From: Flavobacterium sp.
GTDB lineage: Bacteria; Bacteroidota; Bacteroidia; Flavobacteriales; Flavobacteriaceae
Direction of reading: 5' to 3'
Length of the DNA: 35,439 nucleotides
Assembly (NCBI RefSeq): GCF_013823965.1
Contig: NZ_PNNA01000034.1
Span: 1-35,439, forward strand
In this document: piece after piece, positions 16,254-25,134 of the stretch
How the letters are laid out: every line of letters starts with the position of its first letter
Position numbering within the stretch: the stretch's first letter is position 1
Notes under the pieces: generated by a model
Databases searched by the model: none
The model's input: the letters and a program-made list of their open reading frames with translations, nothing else
Told to the model about the DNA's origin: nothing
Translations under genes and position numbers: made by a program

Positions 16254-16857
16254 CGCGGGGTATGTTTGGGTCAATAGGCATTTGTGGCGAATTTGGAATA
16301 GCTCTTGCGGAATCGAGCATTTTAATTAAATCCGATTCTCCTTCTTCGAGCGGAATTTTGCTTTTTTGAACAATTTTATCCATTTGGTTTTGCAAAGACA
16401 TTAATTCCATATTGATTTCAGGAATTAAAGCCAATACTTTTTCGCTTGGAATATCTTTCAAATGAATGTATAAATCCAGCATTCGAACCTTCGTCATTAA
16501 GACTGAAATTCTCGCTTTTATTTGAGGTTTGTCAAAATCTGTTGGTATGCTGGTGTTTAATGCTGTTACTTTCTTGGAAAGTGCAGTGGCTCTTTTTTGA
16601 AAGGCGCCAATAGTTTTTTGAGGTCGGTAGCTTAATTCGGTCATGAAATCGCGCCAAGCTGGCCAAGTTGTTGTATATGTTTCCGAAGTTTCATTGAGAG
16701 GAATCGCATTAAAATTCCATCCTTTGTCAATTTTCGAAAAGATTAATTCCTTCTTTTGTGCGTCTTTCTTGTTTTCGACAAGGCGTTTTTCGTTTTCGTT
16801 TTTACACGAATTCAGGATAAAAACCAGAGAAAAGAGACCTATAAATTTAAATTTCAT
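16246..16857 (-). CDS. Small lipoprotein of unknown function upstream of mfd
   Basis: A 203-residue predicted lipoprotein. MKFKFIGLFSLVFILNSC gives a short hydrophobic segment and lipobox with Cys at residue 18, followed by a charged linker (KNENEKRLVENKKDAQKK) and a mostly helical domain to the end. I recognise no family beyond conserved hypothetical lipoproteins of flavobacteria. The frame is open upstream to a TTG at 16878, but that codon lies inside the -7 promoter element, so the ATG at 16857 is chosen. Its last codons overlap the likely start of mfd, so the two genes form an operon although their functions seem unrelated. Confidence 0.75.
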   Translation of the reverse strand: MKFKFIGLFSLVFILNSCKNENEKRLVENKKDAQKKELIFSKIDKGWNFNAIPLNETSETYTTTWPAWRDFMTELSYRPQKTIGAFQKRATALSKKVTALNTSIPTDFDKPQIKARISVLMTKVRMLDLYIHLKDIPSEKVLALIPEINMELMSLQNQMDKIVQKSKIPLEEGESDLIKMLDSARAIPNSPQMPIDPNIPRVE

Positions 16858-16875
16858 TTTCGTTTTATTAGAACG

Positions 16876-16883
16876 CAAAGTTA
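16876..16883 (-). promoter_or_regulatory. -7 promoter element of the lipoprotein-mfd operon
   Basis: Leftward TAACTTTG, 19 bases before the ATG at 16857, matches TAnnTTTG. It decides the start of the lipoprotein gene, since the longer frame would begin within it. No -33 at the standard distance. Confidence 0.5.
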
Positions 16884-17052
16884 CGAAGTAAATTTACAAT
16901 TACGAATTACAACTTTAGAATAAGAATCTAACATCTTGCGGACTCTTTTCTTACATTTACAATATAAAAATTAAGAATTTTATCAAGATTATTAACGTCA
17001 TTTCACTACATTCATTCCATTTTTCGTGAAATTTTGCTATTTACGAAAACGT

Positions 17053-17060
17053 TATCTTTG
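17053..17060 (+). promoter_or_regulatory. -7 promoter element of the threonine dehydrogenase gene
   Basis: TATCTTTG matches TAnnTTTG; a TTTTG ends at 17036, 16 bases upstream (slightly short). The ATG at 17079 follows 18 bases after the element, which excludes the longer TTG-started frame beginning at 17034. Confidence 0.55.
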
Positions 17061-17078
17061 TTTTTTAAAATCAACTCT

Positions 17079-18017
17079 ATGAATCCTAAAATACTGATTA
17101 TAGGCGCTTGCGGGCAAATTGGAACAGAACTGACCCATAAACTTCGAAAAATTTACGGAACCGAAAATGTCATCGCTTCCGATATTCGAAAGTTGAATAA
17201 CGACATTGTGAATTCGGGCACTTTTGAAGTGGTGAATGCACTGGATTTTAACCAAATTGAACATCTTGTCGAAATTCATCATATCACCGACATCTATTTA
17301 ATGGCGGCATTGTTATCGGCAACAGCCGAAAAAAACCCTGCTTTTGCTTGGGATTTGAACATGAATTCCTTGTTTCACGTTCTGAATTTGGCCAAAGCCA
17401 AGAAAATAAAAAAGATATTCTGGCCATCGAGTATTGCCGTTTTTGGGCCAACAACTCCCAAAGAAAACACGCCACAATACACCATTATGGAACCTTCGAC
17501 CGTTTATGGAATTAGCAAACAAGCCGGAGAAAGATGGTGCGAATATTATCATAATATTTTTGGCGTTGATGTGAGAAGCGTGCGCTATCCCGGGCTGATT
17601 AGCTGGTCAACTCCTCCTGGTGGCGGGACAACTGATTATGCCGTGGATATTTATCACAAAGCGTTGAGTGATAGAAATTATGAATGCTTTTTATCATCAG
17701 AAACCAAAATGCCGATGATGTATATGGACGACGCCATTGATGCAACCATCAGAATTATGCAAGCACCTGCGGAACAAATCAAGATTCGTTCATCTTATAA
17801 TTTGGCTGCCATGAGCTTTACGCCAAAGGAAATTGCCGCCGAAATCAAGAAACACATTCCTGAATTCACTATTTCATACAAACCTGATTTCCGTCAGAAA
17901 ATTGCCGATAGTTGGCCAGCAAGTATTGATGACAGCAAAGCCAGGGAAGATTGGAATTGGCATCACGAATTTGATCTAGAAAGCATGTCGGTCGATATGC
18001 TGAAAAATCTTAAATAA
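17079..18017 (+). CDS. tdh: L-threonine 3-dehydrogenase, SDR (epimerase-like) type
   Basis: A 312-residue NAD-dependent enzyme of the extended short-chain dehydrogenase family, oxidising L-threonine to 2-amino-3-oxobutyrate. The Rossmann signature GACGQIG is at 9-15, the catalytic Ser in WPSSIAVFGP (about 117-118), and the YxxxK pair at Tyr143-Lys147 (YGISK). From memory the sequence and the length of 312 match the characterised cold-adapted enzyme of Flavobacterium frigidimaris very closely, including GLISWSTPPGGGTTDYAVDI, so the specific function can be given with good confidence. It is monocistronic: own promoter element upstream and a strong terminator just after it. No kbl partner (2-amino-3-ketobutyrate CoA ligase) is adjacent. 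Confidence 0.93.
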   Translation: MNPKILIIGACGQIGTELTHKLRKIYGTENVIASDIRKLNNDIVNSGTFEVVNALDFNQIEHLVEIHHITDIYLMAALLSATAEKNPAFAWDLNMNSLFHVLNLAKAKKIKKIFWPSSIAVFGPTTPKENTPQYTIMEPSTVYGISKQAGERWCEYYHNIFGVDVRSVRYPGLISWSTPPGGGTTDYAVDIYHKALSDRNYECFLSSETKMPMMYMDDAIDATIRIMQAPAEQIKIRSSYNLAAMSFTPKEIAAEIKKHIPEFTISYKPDFRQKIADSWPASIDDSKAREDWNWHHEFDLESMSVDMLKNLK

Positions 18018-18027
18018 AAAATTACAT

Positions 18028-18062
18028 AAAAAAGGTCTAACTTTTGAAGTTAGACCTTTTTT
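18028..18062. terminator. Bidirectional rho-independent terminator
   Basis: A 16-base perfect stem (AAAAAAGGTCTAACTT with its complement) and a 3-base loop, with A and T runs on opposite sides. It lies between convergent tdh and the M1 peptidase gene and should serve both. Confidence 0.92.
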
Positions 18063-18079
18063 ATTTTGTACAATAGGCG

Positions 18080-19954
18080 TTATTTTATCTCGTACGAATT
18101 GTCTTCCTGCTTCACGTCAGCCATCAATTTGCTTGAATCAATGGTTATTTTTTTGATTGTAGCCCTGTTTTTGGAAATATTGAATTCATAGGTAGGAAAT
18201 GCCCAAGCCCAATCATTCAAAACCGTTCTTTTAATTCCGGAATTTTGATTTTCTTTCTCGTAACTCATCATTCGCAAAGGAATATAAAAACTTTCTTGTG
18301 TTCCATCAATATATTCAACCAAAACATCAATTGGCATTGGCATTCTACCAATTCTTTCCAATGTTACTGTTGTTGTGTCTCCATTTTCTTTTACATCCTT
18401 GATTCCATAATCAATTGTGTTGATCGTTTGTGTCCAATCTGTTAAATACCAATCTAGGTTAGCGCCAGAAACGCGTTCGGCAGTTCTCTTGATGTCGTTG
18501 GGTGTTGGATGCTTGAATTTAAAATCTTGAAAATATTTTTTCAGGGTTTTATTGACATTCTCTTTTCCAATCACGTATTCTAATTGCGACAAGAAAATTT
18601 CGCCTTTGTAGTAAGAAGAAACGCTATAATGTTTGTTCTCGTCGTAACGGTCTCCGTGTGTGGTTTGCGGCTGTTCTTTTCCTGATTCCACTAATTTATA
18701 GTACGCTTTATAAGTGGATTCAAAAGGATTTTCCTTTTTTTTCTCGTTGATTTCATTCATTGCCAAATCTTCAATATAGGAAGTAAATCCTTCGTCCATC
18801 CATGGATGTTTGCTTTCATTGGATGCCAAAATATGCTGGAACCAGGAATGCCCCAATTCATGTGCGCCTGTTCCTAAAAGGGATTGAAATTTACTATTTC
18901 CCACCATCAAGGTACACATGGCATATTCCATTCCGCCATCGCCACCTTGAATGAAAGAATATTGCTTGTAGGGATAATCTCCAACTATTTTGTTGTAAAA
19001 ATCTATGACGGCAACCATTTTAGGCTGCAATGCTTTCCAGTTTTCAATAATTTTAGGATTGTTTTTATACAAGAAATGCAAGTCAACATTGTTGGGACCT
19101 TTGACCACATCGTGAAGATAATTTTTATCTGCAGCCCAAGCAAAATCATGCACCATTGGAGCATAAAAATGCCAAGTCAGGGTTTTGGTTTTCTTTGGCA
19201 AACGTACCTTTACGCCTGCATCTTGGTAGCCATAACCTATTTCATTCGGGTTTTGCAAATAGCCGGTTCCTCCCAAAACATAATTTTTATCAATGGTTAT
19301 TTTTACGTCAAAATCGCCCCAAACTCCTTGAAATTCCCTGGCAATATAGGGATCGGCGTGCCAACCTTCGAAATCAAATTCGGCTATTTTTGGGTACCAT
19401 TGCGCCATTGACAATTCGATTCCTTCAGAATTGTTTCTGCCGGAACGGCGAATTTGCACCGGAACTTGGCCGTCAAAATCCAAAGTGAAAGTGGTTTTCG
19501 AATGGGGCAAAATGGGTTTGGCCAAAGTCACTTCGAGAATAGTTCCCACTGTTTTTGTAGTGGCAACAACACCGTCTTGTTTGAAATTTGAAATGTTTAA
19601 ATACCCTATTTCATTTGGTTTCAAGGTTTTGATTCGGCTTATTTTTAGTGCTTTTCCGGCGACATTTACGGAATCAACCATTCTTTTGTCAGGATCCTTG
19701 ATGCATTGAAGTCGAGCATCCATCTCGCTTCCAGGCTGAAAAGCATTGTTGAACAAATGATAAAAAACGCGCTTTAAAGTATCGGCCGAATTGTTGGTGT
19801 ATACCAATTCCTGTTTTCCTTTGTATTGGTAATTTTTTACGTCAACAGCGACATCCATTTTGTAGTTGACGTGCTGCTGCCAATAAGCTGAACTTTGTGC
19901 CAATAGACTTCCAAAACTTAAAGAAAATAAGAAAAGTAAAAAGATTTTTTTCAT
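18080..19954 (-). CDS. M1 family metallopeptidase (secreted aminopeptidase)
   Basis: A 624-residue zinc aminopeptidase with signal peptide (MKKIFLLFLFSLSFGSLLAQ). The M1 zinc site is complete: HELGH at 365-369 and the third ligand Glu388, 18 residues after the second His (WMDEGFTSY). The GAMEN-like exopeptidase motif reads GGMEYAM at 340-346. The N-terminal beta-saddle domain (about 25-250) and the C-terminal region (to 624) fit the short M1 type found in Bacteroidetes. It probably removes N-terminal residues from peptides in the periplasm. The gene is monocistronic, between the terminator at 18028-18062 and its promoter at about 20007-20035. The C-terminus ends DNSYEIK, without a T9SS tail. 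Confidence 0.93.
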   Translation of the reverse strand: MKKIFLLFLFSLSFGSLLAQSSAYWQQHVNYKMDVAVDVKNYQYKGKQELVYTNNSADTLKRVFYHLFNNAFQPGSEMDARLQCIKDPDKRMVDSVNVAGKALKISRIKTLKPNEIGYLNISNFKQDGVVATTKTVGTILEVTLAKPILPHSKTTFTLDFDGQVPVQIRRSGRNNSEGIELSMAQWYPKIAEFDFEGWHADPYIAREFQGVWGDFDVKITIDKNYVLGGTGYLQNPNEIGYGYQDAGVKVRLPKKTKTLTWHFYAPMVHDFAWAADKNYLHDVVKGPNNVDLHFLYKNNPKIIENWKALQPKMVAVIDFYNKIVGDYPYKQYSFIQGGDGGMEYAMCTLMVGNSKFQSLLGTGAHELGHSWFQHILASNESKHPWMDEGFTSYIEDLAMNEINEKKKENPFESTYKAYYKLVESGKEQPQTTHGDRYDENKHYSVSSYYKGEIFLSQLEYVIGKENVNKTLKKYFQDFKFKHPTPNDIKRTAERVSGANLDWYLTDWTQTINTIDYGIKDVKENGDTTTVTLERIGRMPMPIDVLVEYIDGTQESFYIPLRMMSYEKENQNSGIKRTVLNDWAWAFPTYEFNISKNRATIKKITIDSSKLMADVKQEDNSYEIK

Positions 19955-20006
19955 GAATATTATAAAAATTGAGGTCTTCTTGTTTTTGATTGTTTTTTGA
20001 AGGGGC

Positions 20007-20035
20007 CAAAAGTAAATTCTTTTGTTTAAAACAAA
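20007..20035 (-). promoter_or_regulatory. Promoter (TTTG - 17 bases - TACTTTTG) of the M1 peptidase gene
   Basis: Leftward TTTG at 20035-20032 and TACTTTTG at 20014-20007, spaced 17 bases, upstream of the ATG at 19954. The spacing is slightly short but within range. Confidence 0.5.
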
Positions 20036-20048
20036 GACTCGATTAACA

Positions 20049-20909
20049 CTATCTTAAGATTTCGTTACAGTTGTAGACTGCTGCTAGTCGAACTCCTTTT
20101 TCTGTTTGTTCAACAGTGATTATTTCGTTGTGGGCATCGTGTTCCAAGAACAAATAATAATTGTTTTCGGCGGCAACATTCAGGAATTTTGATTTTTCGG
20201 GCATGGTCAACAGCGGTCGAGTGTCATAACCCATCACGTAAGGCAAAGGAATATGACCAACTGTAGGCAACAAATCTGCCATAAAACAAATGGTTTTGTC
20301 TTGATACTGAATTATTGGCATCATTTGTTTTTCGGTGTGGCCATCGGCAAAGAAAATCCCAAAACCCAGTTCTGATTTGTCCAATAAATCGCCTTCGGGC
20401 CTTTTTATAAAATGCAACTGTCCACTTTCCTGAATAGGCATAATATTTTCCGAAAGGAAGGATGCTTTTTCACGAAGATTGGGTTTTGTCGCCCATTCCC
20501 AATGGTTTTCGTTGGTCCAATATTTGGCATTTTTGAAAGCCAATTCATAGCCTGTTTTGTCCTTGTTCCATTGCACGCTTCCACCGCAATGGTCGAAATG
20601 AAGGTGCGTCAAAAAAACATCGGTAATGTCGTCGCGATGAAAACCGTGTTTCGCCAAGGAATTGTCCAAAGAATGGGTTCCCCAAAGCGAATAATAGCCA
20701 AAAAATTTCTCGGATTGTTTGTTTCCCATTCCGTTGTCTATCAAAATCAGGCGATTGCCGTCTTCGATGAGCAAACAACGTGCAGCCAAATCGATGAGGT
20801 TATTTTCGTCGGCAGGATTGGTTTTGTTCCAAATGGTTTTGGGCACAACGCCAAACATAGCTCCACCGTCCAGTTTAAAATTGCCGGTTTCTATGGGATA
20901 TAATTTCAT
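20049..20909 (-). CDS. Metallo-beta-lactamase-fold hydrolase
   Basis: A 286-residue cytoplasmic protein with the metallo-beta-lactamase fold. The core motif THLHFDHCGG supplies His102, His104, Asp106 and His107; His191 (FFADGHTEK), Asp212 (CFMADLLP) and a C-terminal His (LEHDAHN, 257 or 260) complete a two-metal site. The spacing resembles the quorum-quenching lactonase (AiiA-like) branch and related generic hydrolases, but the substrate cannot be deduced. No signal peptide. It is preceded by a TATATTTG element (20943-20936) and forms its own unit between the M48/YjgN terminator and the M1 gene. Confidence 0.85.
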   Translation of the reverse strand: MKLYPIETGNFKLDGGAMFGVVPKTIWNKTNPADENNLIDLAARCLLIEDGNRLILIDNGMGNKQSEKFFGYYSLWGTHSLDNSLAKHGFHRDDITDVFLTHLHFDHCGGSVQWNKDKTGYELAFKNAKYWTNENHWEWATKPNLREKASFLSENIMPIQESGQLHFIKRPEGDLLDKSELGFGIFFADGHTEKQMMPIIQYQDKTICFMADLLPTVGHIPLPYVMGYDTRPLLTMPEKSKFLNVAAENNYYLFLEHDAHNEIITVEQTEKGVRLAAVYNCNEILR

Positions 20910-20935
20910 TGTTTTTATTTAAGAGGATTGTGCCC

Positions 20936-20943
20936 CAAATATA
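20936..20943 (-). promoter_or_regulatory. -7 promoter element of the metallo-hydrolase gene
   Basis: Leftward TATATTTG, 27 bases before the ATG at 20909. Fits TAnnTTTG; no good -33. Confidence 0.35.
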
Positions 20944-20998
20944 GGAATTCAAGAATAATCTAATGCCATCTTGGGACAAATTCAAAAAACACTGATCT

Positions 20999-21035
20999 AA
21001 AAAAGCCTGAACTCCCATCGAATTCAGGCTTTTTT
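20999..21035 (-). terminator. Terminator of the yjgN-M48 operon
   Basis: A 13-base stem, AAAAAAGCCTGAA with its complement, and an 11-base loop; read leftward it ends in a T run. It begins at the M48 stop codon. Confidence 0.88.
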
Positions 21036-22099
21036 TAATTTTTAATTTCTAAAAACAGTTTCTTCAATTTTGCATTTTCTTTAAAACCAAAAGGATTTTT
21101 TTTAATCAATTCATTGATATAATTGATTCGATCTGTTGTTATGGGATGTGAACTCAAAAATTCAGGAATACTGACAAATTCTTTGTCTTGTAATCGCTTG
21201 AACAAATTGGACATTCCCATTGGGTTTGTTTTATTCAAAGCAATAATTGCAAAGCCTTCGGCATCGGCTTCGTGTTCGAATTTTCTGGAGAAAGAGAGCG
21301 ATTGCAAACTGTTTACATTATCGCCAATTGTTGCCATAACCGCATTGGCATCTCCCAAAATTGCCGACACAAATATATATCCAGACAAATTTCTACACAT
21401 CATTTTCATGGAATGGCGATGATTCACGTGAGCCACTTCATGACCAATAAGGCCAACCAATTCGTCATAGTTTTTCATGGTGTTTAATATCCCCGAAAAA
21501 ACAACAATATTGCCGTCTGGTAGTGCATAAGCATTAACTATTGGCGAATTTACCACTGTAAATTTTAACTTTTTAGTGTTTTTTAAATTCAACTCTTTTG
21601 CAAATGAATTTAATGCTTTTGTCTTTCGAGTGTCAATGTCATTAAAAAGCATGTTTTGCTCAAAAAAAGTTTCTCCCAAATTAGAATCATATTCTTCCGG
21701 AATAACAACTACTGCTTTTTCGGCTATCCACGGAACGGCATAAAAATAACCTAAACCGATAACCGCAAAGATGAAAACTGTAAAAAGGATGTGGGCTTTG
21801 ATTCCCATATTCATTAGTTTATGATACCAACTCAGATTTCCTTTGGTTTTTTTTAAATCTTTAATCTTGTTGGCAAAGTCACTGTCAGTAATTTTTATGT
21901 TTTGAATAGGATCGCTTCCATATTCAAGATAAAAACTTTTTGATTTTGTTTCGAGACCAACTAAATCAATGTCCCAAGTATATTGATTATTAACTGTTTC
22001 GAAAACAAGTGTGCTTTTTTCGACATCAAAAATTAATTCAATTTCTTGTGGAATGGCTGATGCTCCATCAAAGTATATTCCAGTAGTTTTTGCTGTCAT
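21035..22099 (-). CDS. M48 family metallopeptidase, membrane-anchored
   Basis: A 354-residue zinc peptidase. Residues 1-95 form a small cytoplasmic domain; one membrane segment is at about 103-122 (ILFTVFIFAVIGLGYFYAVP); the peptidase domain follows, facing the periplasm, with HExxH in GLIGHEVAHVNHRHS (His220, Glu221, His224) and the third ligand in SRKFEHEADAEGF (Glu275). The architecture recalls Oma1/BepA-like membrane-protein or outer-membrane quality-control peptidases. It begins 4 bases after the yjgN-like gene, so they form one operon; DUF898 and M48 genes are neighbours in many bacteria. The substrate is unknown. Confidence 0.9.
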   Translation of the reverse strand: MTAKTTGIYFDGASAIPQEIELIFDVEKSTLVFETVNNQYTWDIDLVGLETKSKSFYLEYGSDPIQNIKITDSDFANKIKDLKKTKGNLSWYHKLMNMGIKAHILFTVFIFAVIGLGYFYAVPWIAEKAVVVIPEEYDSNLGETFFEQNMLFNDIDTRKTKALNSFAKELNLKNTKKLKFTVVNSPIVNAYALPDGNIVVFSGILNTMKNYDELVGLIGHEVAHVNHRHSMKMMCRNLSGYIFVSAILGDANAVMATIGDNVNSLQSLSFSRKFEHEADAEGFAIIALNKTNPMGMSNLFKRLQDKEFVSIPEFLSSHPITTDRINYINELIKKNPFGFKENAKLKKLFLEIKN

Positions 22100-22103
22100 A
22101 AAA

Positions 22104-23063
22104 TTACATCACAAAATCCATGTCAAGAAAATCGCCAACATCTTCTCCCGTGGCATCTTTATAATTCTCTTCCGTTTGCAATAATAGATTCAAATCAATA
22201 TTTCCTTCCATTTCAATGTTTTCGAAAATGTATTTCATCGTTCTTGTTACAACCCAAGCATATCCAATACCAAGTGTTCCAATGATGATTAATAAATTTA
22301 CAATGGCCAATTTAAAAAAACCTCCGCCTGTAACAGTTGAATTGAGGGCGATTTCTTTATCTCCTTTGCTCATGCTTAGATTGTTGATATAATATTCGAA
22401 AAGTTCTTTTTGCCACCAAAAAGCGTATATTCCCAAAGTAAATATTGTCAAGAAATATCCTTTAAGATTTAACATGAAATAATCTCCACCATCGCCATCA
22501 CTGTTAAATTCAACGTCACCAAAACGGATGTTACCTAATATATAATTTCTCATGTTGATTGACATCCAAGAACTATATAATCCAAAAGAAAGAATGGTGA
22601 AGAAAAGCCATTTAAAAAAATTCACGCTGAACTCTTTGCGATCTCCTCGGTATCCAAAACGAATTCCTCTCCATGAAGTCCTGGACATTCGATATCGGTA
22701 AGACCCGTGTATCGCAAATGGCAATAGCGCCAAAATTCCCAAATAAAGTATCACAATTGCTAAAATTGGTGATTTAAGATAAACGAATAAAAAAAACAAC
22801 GAATATAGAAAGGCAATGATGAGCAATACTTTTATAAAACCTTTAAACATTTCTTTCCCAGTTCCGTGGAAAGAAAAAGAATCGCCATTCAAAGATGTTT
22901 CACCATATAAAAATTGAAGTTTTCTTGCTTTGGCCCATGGATAATAAAATCCCAAAGTTAAAATGGTCAATAACCAGTTAACGATAATTATGCTAAAAAA
23001 TTCAGTTCCTTTGCCATTAAATTCAAGTTGGTAATTCGTTGATGTTTGTAATGATTCTTCCAT
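22104..23063 (-). CDS. YjgN family (DUF898) integral membrane protein
   Basis: A 319-residue multi-pass membrane protein of the DUF898/YjgN family. It has repeated blocks: FFSIIIVNWLLTILTLGFYYPWAKARK near the start, FFKWLFFTILSFGLYSSW in the middle and LFTIFTLGIYAFWW-like and IIIGTLGIGYAWVVTRT repeats later, each a helix followed by a Trp-containing turn, as expected for this family. The frame is open upstream to 23156, but the ATG at 23063 (MEESLQTSTNYQLEFNGKG) starts where the family does, and the upstream extension is low complexity. Function of the family is unknown; the tight pairing with the M48 peptidase suggests an accessory or substrate-presenting role (inference). Confidence 0.88.
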   Translation of the reverse strand: MEESLQTSTNYQLEFNGKGTEFFSIIIVNWLLTILTLGFYYPWAKARKLQFLYGETSLNGDSFSFHGTGKEMFKGFIKVLLIIAFLYSLFFLFVYLKSPILAIVILYLGILALLPFAIHGSYRYRMSRTSWRGIRFGYRGDRKEFSVNFFKWLFFTILSFGLYSSWMSINMRNYILGNIRFGDVEFNSDGDGGDYFMLNLKGYFLTIFTLGIYAFWWQKELFEYYINNLSMSKGDKEIALNSTVTGGGFFKLAIVNLLIIIGTLGIGYAWVVTRTMKYIFENIEMEGNIDLNLLLQTEENYKDATGEDVGDFLDMDFVM

Positions 23064-23181
23064 AATTTTATTTAGTACTATTTGGTTTGTTAATAGTTTA
23101 TAAATATATATTTTTAATTTGATAATTCTAACCCGATATAACAATTTTCTATCCAATAATAGTTATAAAAGTGTTATCTTG

Positions 23182-23213
23182 TTTGACATCAAGCCTAAAT
23201 TGTAATATCTTTG
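23182..23213 (+). promoter_or_regulatory. SUF operon promoter (TTTG - 20 bases - TATCTTTG)
   Basis: TTTG at 23182-23185 and TATCTTTG at 23206-23213 with a 20-base gap form the best promoter in the window; the predicted start of transcription is about 20 bases before the ATG at 23243. I see no clear operator for an IscR-type regulator. Confidence 0.75.
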
Positions 23214-23242
23214 CGCTTTATTTAGACAAAATCAAAATAAGT

Positions 23243-23572
23243 ATGATAAAAGTTTCTGATACAGCCAAAAAGAAAATCATCGATTTGATGAAAGACGATG
23301 GTTTTGATGCTGCAGTCGATTATGTAAGAGTAGGCGTGAAAAGCGGTGGATGCTCGGGTTTGTCTTATGATTTGAAGTTTGACAAAAACAAGGGCGATGA
23401 CGACAAGATATTCGTGGACAACGAAATAACCATTGCTGTCGAAAAAAAATCCTTCCTGTATTTAGCCGGAACAATCTTGGAGTTTTCAGGTGGATTAAAC
23501 GGAAAAGGCTTTGTTTTCAATAACCCGAATGCGAGTAGAACTTGTGGTTGCGGAGAGAGTTTCTCTTTGTAA
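23243..23572 (+). CDS. sufA: A-type iron-sulfur carrier (SufA/IscA/ErpA family)
   Basis: A 109-residue A-type carrier that receives Fe-S clusters from the SufBCD scaffold and passes them to apoproteins. The three cluster-binding cysteines are Cys37 (GGCSG), Cys101 and Cys103 (TCGCGESFS). The frame extends upstream to a TTG-type codon at 23171, but that region contains the promoter, so the ATG at 23243 (MIKVSDTAKKKI) is chosen. It is the first gene of the SUF locus, 82 bases before sufB. Whether it corresponds to SufA or ErpA by descent is not decided by sequence alone; the context supports the SUF role. Confidence 0.92.
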   Translation: MIKVSDTAKKKIIDLMKDDGFDAAVDYVRVGVKSGGCSGLSYDLKFDKNKGDDDKIFVDNEITIAVEKKSFLYLAGTILEFSGGLNGKGFVFNNPNASRTCGCGESFSL

Positions 23573-23625
23573 AATAATTAAATGATTTAAAAATGTAAAA
23601 ATTTAAAGATTATAGAAGTGATTTT

Positions 23626-23643
23626 AATTTTTAAATTTTTAAA
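23626..23643 (+). repeat. Two tandem 8-base words before sufB
   Basis: AATTTTTA occurs twice in tandem, then AA, 11 bases before the sufB ATG. Low-complexity sequence, so weak on its own; listed because it fits the spacer pattern of the locus. Confidence 0.4.
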
Positions 23644-23654
23644 CAAAAAATAAT

Positions 23655-25103
23655 ATGTCAAAATATACCGAAGACCATTTAAGAGCCGAACTCGAAACCA
23701 AAGAATACGAGTACGGATTTTATACTGATTTAGAATCGGATACCTTTCCTATTGGCTTGAATGAAGATATTGTTCGCGCCATTTCCCTAAGAAAAGAAGA
23801 ACCGCAATGGATGACCGATTGGCGTCTTGAGGCTTTTTGTGCTTGGGAAAAAATGATCGAACCAGAATGGGCAAATGTGCATTATGAAAAACCTGACTTT
23901 CAGGCCATTTCTTATTATTCAGCTCCAAAAACTGTTGACCCCAACAAAACCTTGGACGATGTAGATCCGGAACTTTTGGAAATGTACAAAAAGTTGGGAA
24001 TCTCAATTGACGAACAGAAAAAAATGAACAACGTTGCGATGGATATCGTGGTCGATTCGGTTTCTGTGGCCACGACTTTCAAGAAAACTTTGGGCGAAAA
24101 AGGAATTATTTTCATGAGTATTTCCGAAGCCATCAAGGAGCATCCAGAATTAGTTCGCAAACATTTAGGCACTGTTGTTCCTCAAAAAGACAACTTTTAT
24201 GCCGCATTGAATTCAGCTGTTTTCTCCGATGGAAGTTTCTGTTATATTCCAAAAGGCGTTCGTTGTCCAATGGAATTGTCAACGTATTTCCGAATCAATC
24301 AAGCCGGAACAGGTCAATTCGAAAGAACATTATTAATTGCCGACGAGGGTAGTTATGTCAGTTATTTAGAAGGTTGTACGGCTCCAAGTCGTGACGAAAA
24401 CCAGTTGCACGCTGCGGTTGTGGAACTTATTGCAATGGAAGATGCTGAAATTAAATATTCGACCGTTCAAAACTGGTATCCTGGAAACAAAGAAGGAAAA
24501 GGTGGTGTTTTCAACTTCGTGACCAAAAGAGGTTTGTGCGAGAAAAACGCAAAAATTTCTTGGACACAAGTAGAAACCGGTTCTGCTGTAACTTGGAAAT
24601 ATCCTTCTTGCATCTTGAAAGGCGATAATTCGGTGGGCGAATTTTATTCGATTGCCGTAACCAATAATTTCCAGCAAGCCGATACGGGAACCAAGATGAT
24701 CCACCTTGGAAAAAACACCAAATCGACCATTATTTCCAAAGGAATTTCTGCCGGAAAATCACAAAATAGTTATAGAGGATTGGTTAAAATTGGTCCCAAT
24801 GCCGACAATGCTAGGAATTTTTCACAATGCGATTCCTTGTTGATGGGTAACAATTGCGGCGCACATACTTTTCCGTACATCGAAAGTAAAAATCCATCGG
24901 CCAAAATAGAACACGAAGCGACAACGAGTAAAATTGGCGAAGACCAAGTTTTCTATTGCAACCAACGCGGAATTCCAACCGAAAAAGCCATCGCCTTGAT
25001 CGTAAACGGTTTCAGCAAAGACGTTTTGAACAAATTACCTATGGAATTTGCCGTGGAAGCACAAAAATTATTGGAAATTTCGCTAGAAGGTTCAGTAGGA
25101 TAA
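23655..25103 (+). CDS. sufB: Fe-S cluster assembly scaffold SufB
   Basis: A 482-residue SufB, the main scaffold subunit of the SufBC2D complex where sulfur from SufS-SufE and iron are combined. Recognised by the N-terminal helical region ([19 protein letters not shown]), the central beta-helix and the conserved core: [77 protein letters not shown] and the C-terminal [21 protein letters not shown]. The length is typical. Its TAA stop forms part of a 16-base repeat (25099-25114) that recurs on the other side of the next gene. The next suf gene, sufC, starts 479 bases downstream because an unrelated gene lies between. Confidence 0.97.
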   Translation: MSKYTEDHLRAELETKEYEYGFYTDLESDTFPIGLNEDIVRAISLRKEEPQWMTDWRLEAFCAWEKMIEPEWANVHYEKPDFQAISYYSAPKTVDPNKTLDDVDPELLEMYKKLGISIDEQKKMNNVAMDIVVDSVSVATTFKKTLGEKGIIFMSISEAIKEHPELVRKHLGTVVPQKDNFYAALNSAVFSDGSFCYIPKGVRCPMELSTYFRINQAGTGQFERTLLIADEGSYVSYLEGCTAPSRDENQLHAAVVELIAMEDAEIKYSTVQNWYPGNKEGKGGVFNFVTKRGLCEKNAKISWTQVETGSAVTWKYPSCILKGDNSVGEFYSIAVTNNFQQADTGTKMIHLGKNTKSTIISKGISAGKSQNSYRGLVKIGPNADNARNFSQCDSLLMGNNCGAHTFPYIESKNPSAKIEHEATTSKIGEDQVFYCNQRGIPTEKAIALIVNGFSKDVLNKLPMEFAVEAQKLLEISLEGSVG

Positions 25104-25134
25104 TTTGAAAATGAATCAATTTGTAAATTTGTAA
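25099..25134 (+). repeat. 16-base repeat plus two 8-base words before the four-helix-bundle gene
   Basis: GATAATTTGAAAATGA (25099-25114) includes the sufB stop codon and is repeated exactly at 25486-25501 and with one change at 25502-25517. ATTTGTAA follows twice in tandem (25119-25134) and abuts the ATG at 25135. Confidence 0.85.

Noticed and set aside
17034..17078. N-terminal extension of the threonine dehydrogenase
   Set aside because: It would run through the TATCTTTG promoter element, and the enzyme's known length of 312 matches the ATG at 17079.
18884..19709. Rightward frames of 92-175 residues within the M1 peptidase gene
   Set aside because: Antisense shadows of a gene with complete catalytic motifs.
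23064..23156. N-terminal extension of the YjgN-like protein
   Set aside because: Low-complexity Ile/Lys/Tyr-rich sequence absent from the family; the ATG at 23063 is better.
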